A DNA stretch of 64,000 nucleotides, from positions 1,814,001 to 1,878,000 of the forward strand of contig NC_008027.1 in assembly GCF_000026105.1 (NCBI RefSeq). The letters run 5' to 3'. Every line of letters starts with the position of its first letter. Positions within the stretch are counted from its first letter, which is position 1. A program made the position numbers and the translations under genes. The DNA comes from Pseudomonas entomophila L48 (GTDB lineage Bacteria; Pseudomonadota; Gammaproteobacteria; Pseudomonadales; Pseudomonadaceae). Below the pieces are notes generated by a model that was not told the origin of the DNA, did no database searches, and saw only the letters and a program-made list of their open reading frames with translations. Of the stretch, positions 1-9,467 are shown piece by piece.

Positions 1-1
1 C

Positions 2-1648
2 TTCGCCATCGAAGCCGACCGCCTGACGCCAACCGAGCTGCTGCACGCGTTGCTGCAGGCACCGGTCGACCTGCTGTGGAACGGCGGTATCGGCACCTAC
101 GTCAAGGCCAGCACCGAGAGCCATGCCGATGTCGGCGACAAGGCCAACGACGCCCTGCGCGTCAACGGCAACGAGCTGCGCTGCAAGGTGGTGGGCGAGG
201 GCGGCAACCTGGGTATGACCCAGCTGGGTCGTGTCGAGTTCGGCCTGAACGGCGGCGCCACCAACACCGACTTCATCGACAACGCTGGCGGCGTGGACTG
301 CTCCGACCACGAGGTCAACATCAAGATCCTGCTCAACGAAGTTGTGCAGGGTGGCGACATGACCGAGAAGCAGCGCAACCAGCTGCTGGGCAGCATGACC
401 GACGAAGTCGCCGGCCTGGTGCTGGGCAACAACTACAAGCAGACGCAAGCGCTGTCGCTGGCGGCCCGCCGCGCCCGCGAGCGGATCGCCGAGTACAAGC
501 GCCTGATGGCTGATCTCGAGGCCCGTGGCAAGCTGGACCGCGCCATCGAGTTCCTGCCCACCGAGGAGCAACTGGCCGAGCGCCTGGCCGCCGGCCAGGG
601 CCTGACCCGCGCCGAGCTGTCGGTGCTGATCTCGTACAGCAAGATCGACCTCAAGGAGCAGCTGCTCAAGTCGCTGGTGCCGGACGACGACTACCTCACC
701 CGTGACATGGAGACCGCGTTCCCGCCGTCGCTGGTGAGCAAGTTCGCCGATTCGATGCGCCGTCACCGCCTGAAACGCGAGATCGTCAGCACCCAGATCG
801 CCAACGACCTGGTCAACAACATGGGCATCACCTTCGTGCAGCGCCTGAAGGAGTCCACCGGCATGAGCCCGGCGAACGTTGCCGGCGCCTATGTGATCGT
901 GCGCGACATCTTCCACCTGCCGCACTGGTTCCGCCAGATCGAGGCGCTGGACTACCAGGTCCCGGCCGAGATCCAGCTGACGCTGATGGACGAACTGATG
1001 CGCCTGGGCCGCCGTGCCACCCGCTGGTTCCTGCGTAGCCGCCGTAACGAGCAGGACGCCGGTCGTGACGTCGCCCACTTCGGGCCGGTGCTGGCGCAAC
1101 TGGGGCTCAAGCTCGACGAGCTGCTGGAAGGCCCGACCCGCGAGCGCTGGATGGTCCGCTACCAGGGCTTCGTCGAGGCCGGTGTGCCGGAATTGCTGGC
1201 GCGCATGGTTGCGGGTACCACCCACCTGTATACCCTGCTGCCGATCATCGAGGCCTCGGACGTTACCGGCCACGATCCGGCGCAAGTGGCCAAGGCGTTC
1301 TTCGCCGTGGGCAGCTCGCTGGACCTGACCTGGTACCTGCAGGAAATCAGCAACTTGCCGGTGGAGAACAACTGGCAGGCCCTGGCCCGCGAGGCGTTCC
1401 GCGACGATATCGACCTGCAGCAGCGGGCGATCACCATCTCCGTGTTGCAGATGGCCGACGCGCCGGACGACATGGACGCCCGGGTGGCACTGTGGTGCGA
1501 GCAGCATCGGGTGATGGTGGAGCGCTGGCGCGCCATGCTCGATGATCTGCGCAACGCCACCGGTACCGACTATGCGATGTACGCGGTGGCCAACCGCGAG
1601 CTGGTCGATCTGGCGATGAGCGGGCAGGCGGTGGTGATTCCGTCCTGA
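2..1648 (+). CDS. gdhB: NAD-specific glutamate dehydrogenase, large (GDH-180 type), C-terminal part
   Basis: Partial gene; the reading frame is open from base 2, so the start lies outside the window. The visible 548 residues match the C-terminal third of the roughly 1600-residue bacterial NAD-dependent glutamate dehydrogenases, which oxidatively deaminate glutamate to 2-oxoglutarate and ammonium in the cytoplasm. Recognisable family stretches are LLWNGGIGTYVKAS near the window edge, the glycine-rich KVVGEGGNLGMTQLGR and the ALSLAARRARERIAEYKRL region. The gene ends in a strong intrinsic terminator about 20 bp past the stop. Family assignment is from remembered sequence; the N-terminal regulatory part cannot be seen. 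Confidence 0.9.
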   Translation, partial: FAIEADRLTPTELLHALLQAPVDLLWNGGIGTYVKASTESHADVGDKANDALRVNGNELRCKVVGEGGNLGMTQLGRVEFGLNGGATNTDFIDNAGGVDCSDHEVNIKILLNEVVQGGDMTEKQRNQLLGSMTDEVAGLVLGNNYKQTQALSLAARRARERIAEYKRLMADLEARGKLDRAIEFLPTEEQLAERLAAGQGLTRAELSVLISYSKIDLKEQLLKSLVPDDDYLTRDMETAFPPSLVSKFADSMRRHRLKREIVSTQIANDLVNNMGITFVQRLKESTGMSPANVAGAYVIVRDIFHLPHWFRQIEALDYQVPAEIQLTLMDELMRLGRRATRWFLRSRRNEQDAGRDVAHFGPVLAQLGLKLDELLEGPTRERWMVRYQGFVEAGVPELLARMVAGTTHLYTLLPIIEASDVTGHDPAQVAKAFFAVGSSLDLTWYLQEISNLPVENNWQALAREAFRDDIDLQQRAITISVLQMADAPDDMDARVALWCEQHRVMVERWRAMLDDLRNATGTDYAMYAVANRELVDLAMSGQAVVIPS

Positions 1649-1668
1649 GCCTTGCATTGAAGTAAAAG

Positions 1669-1698
1669 AAAGCCCCGGCAGCGATGCCGGGGCTTTTT
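1669..1698 (+). terminator. Intrinsic terminator after gdhB
   Basis: A 12-bp stem AAAGCCCCGGCA / TGCCGGGGCTTT with a four-base loop is followed by a run of T. The stem is flanked by A on the left, so it could also act for leftward transcription from ppsR. Confidence 0.85.
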
Positions 1699-1718
1699 CA
1701 TATCTGCTGGCCCAATTT

Positions 1719-1837
1719 CTGTGGGAGCGGCCTTGTGTCGCGAAAGGGGTGCGAAGCAGCCCCAGGATTTGTGCATCAAGCTGATATTGCTGGGGCCGCT
1801 ATGCGGCCCTTTCGCGACACAAGGCCGCTCCCACAGG
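1719..1837. repeat. Paired REP palindrome (GTGGGAGCGGCC class)
   Basis: The two ends GTGGGAGCGGCCTTGTG and its reverse complement face each other about 75 bp apart, forming a large inverted repeat between the convergent gdhB and ppsR genes. This is the typical position and form of a P. putida REP pair. It differs in the arm sequence (TTGTGTCGCGAAA) from the other REP classes in the window. Confidence 0.8.
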
Positions 1838-1847
1838 GGGCAGTGTG

Positions 1848-2666
1848 TTACTTGAAACGCCGTTCCACACCTTTCTCCACCAGGATCTTCGCCGAAATCT
1901 CCTCCACCGAGAAATGCGTGGAGTTGATGTTGGGGATGTTTTCCTTGCGGAACAGGTTCTCCACCTCGCGCACCTCGAACTCGCACTGGGCGAAGCTCGA
2001 ATAGCGGCTGTTGGGCTTGCGCTCGTGGCGGATGGCGGTCAGGCGGTCGGGGTCGATGGTCAGCCCGAACAGCTTGCTGTGGTGCTTCTTCAGCACCGCC
2101 GGCAACTGCAGGCGCTCCATGTCGTCCTCGGTCAGCGGGTAGTTGGCGGCGCGGATGCCGAACTGCATGGCCATGTACAGGCAGGTCGGGGTCTTGCCGC
2201 AACGCGACACGCCCACCAGGATCAGGTCGGCCTTGTCGTAGTAGTGGGTGCGCGCGCCATCGTCGTTGTCGAGGGCGAAATTGACCGCCTCGATGCGCTC
2301 CATATAGTTCGAGTTGCCGCCGATCGAGTGGGATTTACCCACGGAATAAGACGAATGGGCGGTCAATTCCTGCTCGAGCGGGGATAAAAACGTCGAGAAG
2401 ATGTCGATCATGAAGCCATTGGACGTGGCCATGACCTCACGGATGTCCTGGTTGACGATGGTGTCGAAGATGATCGGGCGCACCCCGTCGCGCTCGGCCG
2501 CGGCGTTGATTTGCTGGACCATGGCGCGGGCCTTGTCCAGCGTATCGATGTAGGGGCGGGTGAATTTGTTGAACGGAATGCTCTCGAATTGAGCGAGCAG
2601 GCTCTGGCCCAGCGTTTCTGCGGTGATGCCGGTACCGTCGGAGATGAAGAACGCAGTTCGTTTCAT
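1848..2666 (-). CDS. ppsR: PEP synthase regulatory protein (bifunctional kinase/pyrophosphorylase, DUF299)
   Basis: A 272-residue protein of the DUF299/PSRP family. The family reversibly inactivates PEP synthase by ADP-dependent threonine phosphorylation and reactivates it by Pi-dependent dephosphorylation. The P-loop-like motif GVSRCGKTP is at residues 152-160 and the N-terminus [13 protein letters not shown] is characteristic. The ATG at 2666 is preferred over a GTG two codons upstream because it gives the conserved family N-terminus. It is transcribed divergently from ppsA, its expected target, with 181 bp between the two starts. This pairing strongly supports the function. Confidence 0.92.
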
Positions 2667-2847
2667 TTGCACCTGGGGCCTTAAGCTGCCGAATATTTCT
2701 GGATATGATAGGTTCGGTTTGCCGAACAGGGTCGTTTGGCATTCTCACTTATTTTCCAGGTCCAGGCCACAAGCGTCCCGGCCCAGTCGCAAAACCGGCA
2801 GGCGGGCGCCCTTGAGCTTTTCCAATACAGTTAGTGGAGAGATCACC

Positions 2848-5223
2848 TTGGTAGAGTACGTAGTTTCCCTCGATAAGCTCGGCGTCCATGATGTGGAGCA
2901 TGTGGGGGGCAAGAACGCATCCCTCGGCGAGATGATCAGCAACCTCGCCGGTGCCGGCGTGTCGGTGCCGGGCGGCTTTGCCACTACGGCCCAGGCGTAC
3001 CGCGACTTTCTCGAGCAGAGTGGCCTGAACGACCGCATTCATGCGGCGCTCGACGCCCTGGATGTGGACGACATCAACGCCCTGGCCAAGACCGGCGCGC
3101 AGATCCGCCAGTGGGTGATGGAAGCCGAATTCCCGGCGCGCCTGGATTCGGAAATCCGTACGGCCTTCGCCGAAATGTCCAAGGGCAACGACAACATGGC
3201 CGTTGCCGTGCGCTCCTCGGCCACCGCCGAAGACCTGCCTGACGCCTCCTTCGCCGGCCAGCAGGAGACCTTCCTCAATATCCGCGGTGTCGACAACGTC
3301 ATCCGCGCCGCCAAGGAAGTCTTCGCCTCGCTGTTCAACGACCGCGCCATCGCCTACCGCGTGCACCAGGGCTTCGACCACAAGCTGGTCGCCCTGTCCG
3401 CTGGCGTGCAGCGCATGGTCCGCTCGGAAACCGGCACCGCCGGCGTGATGTTCACCCTTGATACCGAATCGGGTTTCCGCGACGTGGTGTTCATCACCGG
3501 CGCCTACGGCCTGGGTGAAACCGTCGTGCAGGGCGCGGTCAACCCCGACGAATTCTATGTCCACAAGCAGACGCTGCAGGCCGGTCGCCCGGCGATACTG
3601 CGCCGCAACCTGGGCAGCAAGGCCATCAAGATGGTCTACGGCGAAGAAGCCAAGGCTGGCCGTTCGGTCAAGACCGTCGAAGTCGACCGTGCTGATCGCG
3701 CGCGCTTCTGCCTGAGCGACGCCGAAGTCAATGAACTGGCCAAGCAGGCCATGATCATCGAGCAGCACTACCAGCGCCCGATGGACATCGAGTGGGCCAA
3801 GGACGGTGACGACGGCAAGCTGTACATCGTCCAGGCCCGCCCCGAGACCGTGAAGAGCCGTTCCAGCGCCAATGTCATGGAGCGCTACCTGCTGAAGGAA
3901 AAGGGCACCGTGCTGGTCGAAGGCCGGGCCATTGGCCAGCGCATCGGCGCCGGCAAGGTCCGCGTCATCCACGACGTCTCGGAAATGGACAAGGTCCAGC
4001 CGGGCGACGTGCTGGTCTCGGACATGACCGACCCGGACTGGGAACCGGTGATGAAACGCGCCAGCGCCATCGTCACCAACCGCGGCGGCCGTACCTGCCA
4101 TGCGGCGATCATCGCGCGTGAACTGGGCATCCCGGCGGTCGTCGGTTGCGGCAACGCCACCCAGGCGCTGAAGGACGGCCAGGGCGTCACCGTCTCCTGC
4201 GCCGAAGGCGATACCGGCTTCATCTTCGAAGGCGAGCTGGGCTTCGACATCAAGCAGAACTCGGTGGACGCCATGCCCGAGCTGCCGTTCAAGATCATGA
4301 TGAACGTCGGCAACCCGGACCGCGCCTTCGACTTCGCCCAGCTGCCCAACGCCGGTGTCGGCCTGGCACGCCTGGAGTTCATCATCAACCGCATGATCGG
4401 CGTGCACCCCAAGGCGCTGCTCAACTACGCCGGCCTGCCGCCTGAGCTCAAAGACAGCGTCGACAAGCGCATCGCCGGCTACGACGACCCGGTCGGTTTC
4501 TATGTCGAGAAACTGGTCGAGGGCATCAGCACCCTGGCCGCGGCCTTCTACCCGAAAAAGGTCATCGTGCGCCTGTCGGACTTCAAGTCCAACGAGTACG
4601 CCAACCTGATCGGCGGCAAGCTGTACGAGCCGGAAGAAGAAAACCCGATGCTGGGCTTCCGTGGCGCCTCGCGCTACATCAGCGAATCGTTCCGTGACTG
4701 CTTCGAACTCGAGTGCCGCGCGCTCAAGCGCGTGCGCAACGACATGGGCCTGACCAATGTCGAGATCATGGTGCCGTTCGTGCGCACCCTGGGCGAGGCC
4801 AGCCAGGTCGTCGACCTGCTCGCCGAGAACGGCCTGGCCCGCGGCGACAACGGCCTGCGTGTGATCATGATGTGCGAGCTGCCGTCCAATGCCATTCTGG
4901 CCGAGGAGTTCCTCGAGTTCTTCGATGGCTTCTCCATCGGTTCCAACGACCTGACTCAGCTGACCCTGGGCCTGGACCGCGACTCGGGGATCATCGCCCA
5001 CCTGTTCGACGAACGTAACCCGGCCGTGAAGAAGCTGCTGGCCAACGCCATCCAGGCATGCAACAAGGCCGGCAAGTACATCGGCATCTGTGGCCAGGGC
5101 CCGTCGGACCACCCGGACCTCGCCAAGTGGCTGATGGAGCAGGGTATCGAGAGCGTGTCGCTGAACCCGGACTCGGTGCTCGAAACCTGGTTCTTCCTGG
5201 CCGAAGGCCAGGGCGCGGCCTGA
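2848..5223 (+). CDS. ppsA: Phosphoenolpyruvate synthase
   Basis: A 791-residue enzyme that makes PEP from pyruvate and ATP (products AMP and Pi) for gluconeogenesis. The order is an N-terminal ATP-grasp/PPDK nucleotide-binding domain, the swivelling phosphohistidine domain with [15 protein letters not shown] (catalytic His) and a C-terminal PEP-binding TIM barrel ending with the catalytic-Cys segment [11 protein letters not shown]. The start is a TTG at 2848 preceded by GGAGA at 2835-2839. The open frame runs back to 2623, but the family N-terminus ([11 protein letters not shown] after the initiator) begins here and no ATG fits. The rare start codon may limit translation. It is divergent from ppsR. 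Confidence 0.95.
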   Translation: MVEYVVSLDKLGVHDVEHVGGKNASLGEMISNLAGAGVSVPGGFATTAQAYRDFLEQSGLNDRIHAALDALDVDDINALAKTGAQIRQWVMEAEFPARLDSEIRTAFAEMSKGNDNMAVAVRSSATAEDLPDASFAGQQETFLNIRGVDNVIRAAKEVFASLFNDRAIAYRVHQGFDHKLVALSAGVQRMVRSETGTAGVMFTLDTESGFRDVVFITGAYGLGETVVQGAVNPDEFYVHKQTLQAGRPAILRRNLGSKAIKMVYGEEAKAGRSVKTVEVDRADRARFCLSDAEVNELAKQAMIIEQHYQRPMDIEWAKDGDDGKLYIVQARPETVKSRSSANVMERYLLKEKGTVLVEGRAIGQRIGAGKVRVIHDVSEMDKVQPGDVLVSDMTDPDWEPVMKRASAIVTNRGGRTCHAAIIARELGIPAVVGCGNATQALKDGQGVTVSCAEGDTGFIFEGELGFDIKQNSVDAMPELPFKIMMNVGNPDRAFDFAQLPNAGVGLARLEFIINRMIGVHPKALLNYAGLPPELKDSVDKRIAGYDDPVGFYVEKLVEGISTLAAAFYPKKVIVRLSDFKSNEYANLIGGKLYEPEEENPMLGFRGASRYISESFRDCFELECRALKRVRNDMGLTNVEIMVPFVRTLGEASQVVDLLAENGLARGDNGLRVIMMCELPSNAILAEEFLEFFDGFSIGSNDLTQLTLGLDRDSGIIAHLFDERNPAVKKLLANAIQACNKAGKYIGICGQGPSDHPDLAKWLMEQGIESVSLNPDSVLETWFFLAEGQGAA

Positions 5224-5231
5224 TGTGATCG

Positions 5232-5256
5232 GCGGGAGCGCTGTTGCGCTCCCGCT
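5232..5256 (+). terminator. GC-rich hairpin after ppsA
   Basis: The inverted repeat GCGGGAGCG / CGCTCCCGC directly follows the ppsA stop. There is no T-run, so it may be a Rho-assisted end or a 3' mRNA stabiliser rather than a strong intrinsic terminator. Confidence 0.45.
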
Positions 5257-5263
5257 GCGGACC

Positions 5264-5353
5264 CTGTAGGAGCGGGCTTGCCCCGCGATAGCGCCAGTGC
5301 GGACGCCTCGGTCGTCTGGTCTGGCCAGATCGCGGGTCAAGCCCGCTCCTGCA
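5264..5353. repeat. Paired REP palindrome (GGAGCGGGCTTGCCCCGCG class)
   Basis: TGTAGGAGCGGGCTTGCC at the left is mirrored by GGCAAGCC-like sequence ending GCTCCTGCA at the right. It fills the gap between ppsA and the next gene. Confidence 0.75.
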
Positions 5354-5382
5354 TTTCGTTTCCCTTGTATGTTTGTGAGCCC

Positions 5383-6375
5383 ATGCAAAGCAGCAGCACC
5401 CTTTTCCCCGTCGCGTTGCTCAGTGCCGAGCGCCGTGGCGACCTCAGCGAAGACGTCTATCGGATCAAGGCCGGCAACAGCCCGGACCCGAGCGTCGAAC
5501 TGGCAGTCACCCGTCTGGGGCTGGCTGATCAACGGCGCGCCCAGGGCGTGCCGGTCATTCTGCTGCACGGCAGTTTTTCCAACCGACGGTTCTGGTTCTC
5601 GCCCAAGGGCATTGGCCTGGGCGCCTTCCTCGCGCGCGCCGGTTTCGACGTGTGGGTCCCGGAAATGCGCGGTCATGGCCTGTCGCCACGCAACCGCGAC
5701 TGGCGGCACAACCGGGTAGCGGACTACGCCCGCTACGACTTGCCGGTGATCGGTGCGTTCGTTCACGAGCAGACCGGGCAGGCTCCGCACTGGGTTGGGC
5801 ACTCGTTGGGTGGCATCACGCTGGCTGCGGCCCTGGGCAGCGGATACCTGGAGGTCGGGCTGGTGGCCAGTGCGGCGCTCTTCGGCACCCAGGTCAGCCG
5901 GGTCTACTGGCCATTGAAGGTGCCGCCGGTTGAGTGGGGCGCGCGTCTGTTGATCAAGCGGTTTGCGCAGATTTCCGGCTCGCGCCTCAAGCGCGGCCCG
6001 GAAGACGAGCCCATTGGCCTGGCCCTGGAAAGCCTGCGTTGGAACGGCCTGTTCGGTCGTTTCGGTGACAAGGAGCAGGACTGGTGGGCGGGGTTGGCGG
6101 ATGTCGAGGTGCCGTTGCTGGCAGTGGCCGGCGCGGCGGACTTCCAGGACCCGGTGTGGGCCTGCCGCAAGCTGTTCGAGCAGTTCGGCGGCGACAGCAA
6201 GCAGTTCCTGCGACTGGGGCGGGAGGAGAGTTTCGAGCCCTTCGGGCATGTCGACATGCTGGTCAGCAAGGCGGCGCAGGCACAGGTGTGGCCGCTGGTG
6301 GAACGCTGGTTGAGAGATCCGTTGATCCCAGTACATGCCTCGACGGTTGCAGTGGAGCCGGTGGCGGTAAGCTAA
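5383..6375 (+). CDS. Alpha/beta-fold hydrolase
   Basis: A 330-residue cytoplasmic protein with the alpha/beta hydrolase fold. An oxyanion-loop motif LLHGSFSNRRF (residues 60-70) and the nucleophile elbow GHSLGG (residues 139-144, Ser141) are visible. A His in the FGHVDML segment near the C-terminus fits the catalytic histidine. The ATG at 5383 was chosen because the longer frame upstream runs through the REP element. It stands alone between two REP pairs, so the substrate cannot be deduced; esterase or lipase activity is a guess from the fold. Confidence 0.8.
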   Translation: MQSSSTLFPVALLSAERRGDLSEDVYRIKAGNSPDPSVELAVTRLGLADQRRAQGVPVILLHGSFSNRRFWFSPKGIGLGAFLARAGFDVWVPEMRGHGLSPRNRDWRHNRVADYARYDLPVIGAFVHEQTGQAPHWVGHSLGGITLAAALGSGYLEVGLVASAALFGTQVSRVYWPLKVPPVEWGARLLIKRFAQISGSRLKRGPEDEPIGLALESLRWNGLFGRFGDKEQDWWAGLADVEVPLLAVAGAADFQDPVWACRKLFEQFGGDSKQFLRLGREESFEPFGHVDMLVSKAAQAQVWPLVERWLRDPLIPVHASTVAVEPVAVS

Positions 6376-6408
6376 CCACTTGCGCCTGTGCTGAACGCTG
6401 CGCCGTAC

Positions 6409-6520
6409 CTGTAGGAGCCGGCCTTGCCGGCGAATGGGCCAGCACAGTCGGCACAAGGCAGTTGCTCCCATGCCTGGCCCGGCTTTGCCGGGCATCGCCA
6501 GCAAGGCTGGCTCCTACAGG
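6409..6520. repeat. Paired REP palindrome (GGAGCCGGCCTTGCCGGCGAA class)
   Basis: GTAGGAGCCGGCCTTGCCGG at the left faces the reverse-complement copy AGCAAGGCTGGCTCCTAC at the right, with a shorter GCCCGGCTTTGCCGGGC hairpin between them. It lies downstream of the hydrolase gene. Confidence 0.8.
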
Positions 6521-6634
6521 TTCCGGTGCTGCTGTGGGGGCAAACTGACTGAGCGGTCCCGGATGACTGCCAGGCTGTCCAGGGTGTAGCCTTGAGGCCA
6601 CCTTCGCTTTCGTTGTGACTGACAGGAGTTTCCC

Positions 6635-7126
6635 ATGCAGCATTACGTAACGCCCGACCTGTGCGACGCCTACCCGGACCTGGTCCAGGTGCTCGAACCC
6701 ATGTTCAGCAACTTCGGTGGCCGCGACTCGTTCGGCGGCCAGATCGTCACCATCAAATGCTTCGAGGACAACTCGCTGGTCAAGGAGCAGGTCGATCTCG
6801 ACGGCAAGGGCAAGGTCCTGGTAGTCGATGGCGGCGGTTCGCTGCGCCGCGCGCTGCTGGGCGACATGCTTGCAGAGAAAGCCGCGAAGAATGGCTGGGA
6901 AGGCCTGGTGATCTATGGCTGCGTGCGTGACGTCGATGTGCTGGTGCAGACCGATGTCGGCGTGCAGGCCCTGGCCAGCCACCCGATGAAGACCGACAAG
7001 CGCGGTATCGGCGACCTTAACGTCGCGGTCACGTTTGCCGGCGTGACCTTCCGCCCGGGCGAGTACGTGTACGCCGACAACAATGGCGTGATCGTCTCGC
7101 CAAGCCCGCTGAAGATGCCGGAGTGA
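6635..7126 (+). CDS. RraA family protein (ribonuclease activity regulator or HMG aldolase-like)
   Basis: A 163-residue protein of the RraA/DlpA fold. The hallmark glycine-rich segment [36 protein letters not shown] and the VRDVDVL motif are present. The family includes inhibitors of RNase E in enterobacteria and class II 4-hydroxy-4-methyl-2-oxoglutarate/oxaloacetate aldolases; the G-x-L-R-x(20)-D aldolase signature is close to what is seen here. Which activity applies cannot be decided from sequence alone. CAGGAG eight bases before the ATG supports the start. The next gene follows after 27 bp, suggesting co-transcription. Confidence 0.85.
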   Translation: MQHYVTPDLCDAYPDLVQVLEPMFSNFGGRDSFGGQIVTIKCFEDNSLVKEQVDLDGKGKVLVVDGGGSLRRALLGDMLAEKAAKNGWEGLVIYGCVRDVDVLVQTDVGVQALASHPMKTDKRGIGDLNVAVTFAGVTFRPGEYVYADNNGVIVSPSPLKMPE

Positions 7127-7153
7127 CGCGCCGCGGGCGCTGATGGAGCTTTG

Positions 7154-8149
7154 ATGTTCGAGGAAGACAACGCGCAGTGGGGCCTGGTGCATGCCCTGGT
7201 GCTCGATGGCAAGGGCGGTGCGCGCTCGATCGCCCGGACCGAGCTGGATGGTCTGCAGCTGCAGGCTCAGGAGAGCCTGTGGCTGCATTGGGATCGCAGT
7301 CACCCGCAGACCCGCACCTGGTTGTTGCAGGACAGTGGCCTGAGCGAATTCGCCTGCGACCTGCTGCTGGAGGAAAACACCCGCCCACGTCTTTTGCAGC
7401 TGGCCAATGAGCAGATGCTGCTGTTCCTGCGTGGTGTCAACCTCAACCCGGGTGCGGAGCCTGAAGACATGGTATCGGTGCGCATCTTCGCCGAGGCGCG
7501 CCGGGTCATCTCGCTGCGTCTGCGCCCTCTGCGTGCCAGCGACGAAATCCTCCAGCAGTTGGACGAGGGCAGGGGGCCAACGTCGGCCTCCGAACTGCTC
7601 CTGCTGATGGGCGAGCTGCTCACGGAAAAGGTCCAGGCACTGGTCAGCGACCTGTCGGAAGCCGTCGATCTCGAGGAAGAGAAGGTGGAATCCGACGAAC
7701 GGTATACGCCGGAGCAGGGCAGCCTGCAGCAAATCCGTCGTCGTGCCGCCGGCCTGCGCCGTTTCCTCGCCCCGCAACGGGATATCTACGCCCAACTGTC
7801 GCGCAACAAGTGCAGCTGGTTCGCCGACCCCGACGCGGACTACTGGAACGAGCTGAACAACAGCCTGATCCGCTACCTGGAGGAGCTGGAACTGGCCCGC
7901 GAACGCGCCGCCCTGGTGCTGGAGAGCGAGGACCGGCGGCGCAGCGAGCGGATGAACCGGACCATGTACCGCTTCGGCATCATCACCTGCATCTTCCTGC
8001 CGATGAGCTTCGTTACTGGGCTGCTGGGCATCAACGTCGGCGGTATTCCGGGCTCCAGCAGCCCCTATGGCTTCCTGTTCGCCAGCCTGATCGTGCTGGG
8101 GTTGGCGGTGGGGCAGTGGCTGTTGTTCCGGCGGCTGAGGTGGGTGTGA
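7154..8149 (+). CDS. zntB: CorA-family divalent metal transporter, ZntB type
   Basis: A 331-residue inner-membrane protein with a long cytoplasmic alpha/beta N-terminal domain, a charged coiled-coil stalk (about 190-265) and two C-terminal membrane helices. The first helix ends in GIN (TGLLGINVGGIPG), the ZntB variant of the CorA GMN signature. The C-terminus LLFRRLRWV is positively charged and cytoplasmic, as in the pentameric family. ZntB proteins move Zn2+; other metals cannot be excluded. The ATG at 7154 is used rather than the TTG one codon upstream. Confidence 0.85.
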   Translation: MFEEDNAQWGLVHALVLDGKGGARSIARTELDGLQLQAQESLWLHWDRSHPQTRTWLLQDSGLSEFACDLLLEENTRPRLLQLANEQMLLFLRGVNLNPGAEPEDMVSVRIFAEARRVISLRLRPLRASDEILQQLDEGRGPTSASELLLLMGELLTEKVQALVSDLSEAVDLEEEKVESDERYTPEQGSLQQIRRRAAGLRRFLAPQRDIYAQLSRNKCSWFADPDADYWNELNNSLIRYLEELELARERAALVLESEDRRRSERMNRTMYRFGIITCIFLPMSFVTGLLGINVGGIPGSSSPYGFLFASLIVLGLAVGQWLLFRRLRWV

Positions 8150-8156
8150 TGCGCCT

Positions 8157-8181
8157 CATCGCGGGGCAAGCCCGCTCCCAC
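8157..8181. repeat. Single REP-like palindrome
   Basis: ATCGCGGGGCAAGCCCGCTC is an unpaired half of the GGAGCGGGCTTGCC class, just after the zntB stop. Confidence 0.55.
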
Positions 8182-8287
8182 GAAGCCAGAGGGGCTCTGG
8201 AAACTCATTTTGAAACATTCGTCCCACATCCGTGTGTGACCCATCGCTCGGTGCCCTCGTCTTTGACTGACATTGCGCGAGGTGCCC

Positions 8288-8551
8288 ATGCACGATCCGT
8301 TTGAAGAATCCCTGCGCGACCTGCTCAAGGCGTCGCCGTCCGGCCAGGACCGTGACGACGCCGCTTGCCTGGGTCGCGTGCTCAAGACCGCCAACCGCCA
8401 GGTCGGTGCGGGCGATCTGTTCAGCTTGCTTGGCCGTTGGAGCCAGGCGCTGCTGATCGCCGTGAACAATGGTTCGGCGCATGTCGCGCCGGTCCGTCGC
8501 AACTCTACCCGCAACGCTGCCGCTGGCAGGCACGCAGATAAGGCCGATTGA
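8288..8551 (+). CDS. crfX: Small hypothetical protein CrfX
   Basis: An 87-residue cytoplasmic protein starting MHDPFEESLRDLLK. It sits exactly where crfX lies in Pseudomonas, immediately before cmpX, sigX and oprF, and its length fits. The function is not established; in P. aeruginosa and P. fluorescens it is described as part of the SigX-linked cell-envelope stress locus. The stop codon lies 2 bp before the cmpX start, so the two are probably translated from one mRNA. The C-terminus is Ala/Arg-rich and low complexity. Confidence 0.8.
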   Translation: MHDPFEESLRDLLKASPSGQDRDDAACLGRVLKTANRQVGAGDLFSLLGRWSQALLIAVNNGSAHVAPVRRNSTRNAAAGRHADKAD

Positions 8552-8553
8552 AT

Positions 8554-9378
8554 ATGGAACTCGATCTCTGGACCCAGAGCCTGGTCACCGCCATGACCGC
8601 CCTTTGGACCAAGGTGGCGAACTTCATCCCCAACCTGTTCGGTGCACTGGTCGTGGTGCTGCTCGGCTTCGTCGTGGCCAAGCTGCTCGACACCTTGCTC
8701 TCCAAGGTGCTCGCCAAGTTCGGCCTCGACCGGCTGATGAGCGGCACCGGGCTGACCAAGATGCTGGCCCGGGTTGGTATTCAGGTGCCGATTTCGACGC
8801 TGATTGGCAAGATCGTCTACTGGTTCGTGCTGCTGATCTTCCTGGTCTCTGCCGCTGAATCGCTGGGGCTGGAGCGGGTCTCGGCGACCCTCGACATGCT
8901 TGCCCTGTACCTGCCCAAGGTGTTCGGCGCGGCGCTGGTGCTGCTGGCCGGCGTGCTCCTGGCGCAATTGGTCAACGGGCTGGTGCGCGGCGCCGCCGAA
9001 GGTATTGGCCTGGAATACGCCGCAGGCGTCGGGCGTATCGCCCAGGGCCTGGTGATCATCATCAGCATCTCGGTGGCGATCAGCCAGCTGGAGGTCAAGA
9101 CCGACCTGCTGAACCATGTCATCGTCATCGGATTGATTACCGTTGGTCTGGCCGTTGCCCTGGCAATGGGCCTGGGCAGCCGTGAAATTGCCGGGCAGAT
9201 CCTGGCTGGAATCTATGTGCGTGAGCTGTATCAAGTAGGCCAGCAGGTGCGTATTGGCGAGGTCGAGGGGCACATCGAGGAGATCGGCACGGTCAAGACG
9301 ACCCTGCTGACCGATGATGGCGAATTAGTGTCGTTTTCTAACCGTGTGCTGCTCGAGCAGCGCGTAAATAGCCGCTAA
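8554..9378 (+). CDS. cmpX: Mechanosensitive-channel-like membrane protein CmpX
   Basis: A 274-residue inner-membrane protein with a conserved TM helix and small MscS-like region. Several hydrophobic segments can be seen (about 22-45, 88-112, 125-150, 165-190 and 195-215), followed by a hydrophilic beta-rich tail (QQVRIGEVEGHIEEIGTVKTTLL) resembling the MscS beta domain. Gene order crfX-cmpX-sigX-oprF supports the name. In P. aeruginosa CmpX influences membrane state and SigX activity (established for that species, inferred here). The ATG at 8554 is chosen over an overlapping TTG at 8548. Confidence 0.88.
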   Translation: MELDLWTQSLVTAMTALWTKVANFIPNLFGALVVVLLGFVVAKLLDTLLSKVLAKFGLDRLMSGTGLTKMLARVGIQVPISTLIGKIVYWFVLLIFLVSAAESLGLERVSATLDMLALYLPKVFGAALVLLAGVLLAQLVNGLVRGAAEGIGLEYAAGVGRIAQGLVIIISISVAISQLEVKTDLLNHVIVIGLITVGLAVALAMGLGSREIAGQILAGIYVRELYQVGQQVRIGEVEGHIEEIGTVKTTLLTDDGELVSFSNRVLLEQRVNSR

Positions 9379-9467
9379 CCGCACAAAAGCTGTTAATGTA
9401 TGCCGCCGCGAAATCGGCCCAAGGGGGCCGAGCGGCGACATTGACCTGACTGTCGGCCAGATCCGTT

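Noticed and set aside
2749..6504. 1251-codon open frame antisense to ppsA and the hydrolase gene
   Set aside because: High-GC shadow frame opposite real genes; composition rich in Gly, His, Arg and Asp with no family features and no ribosome site.
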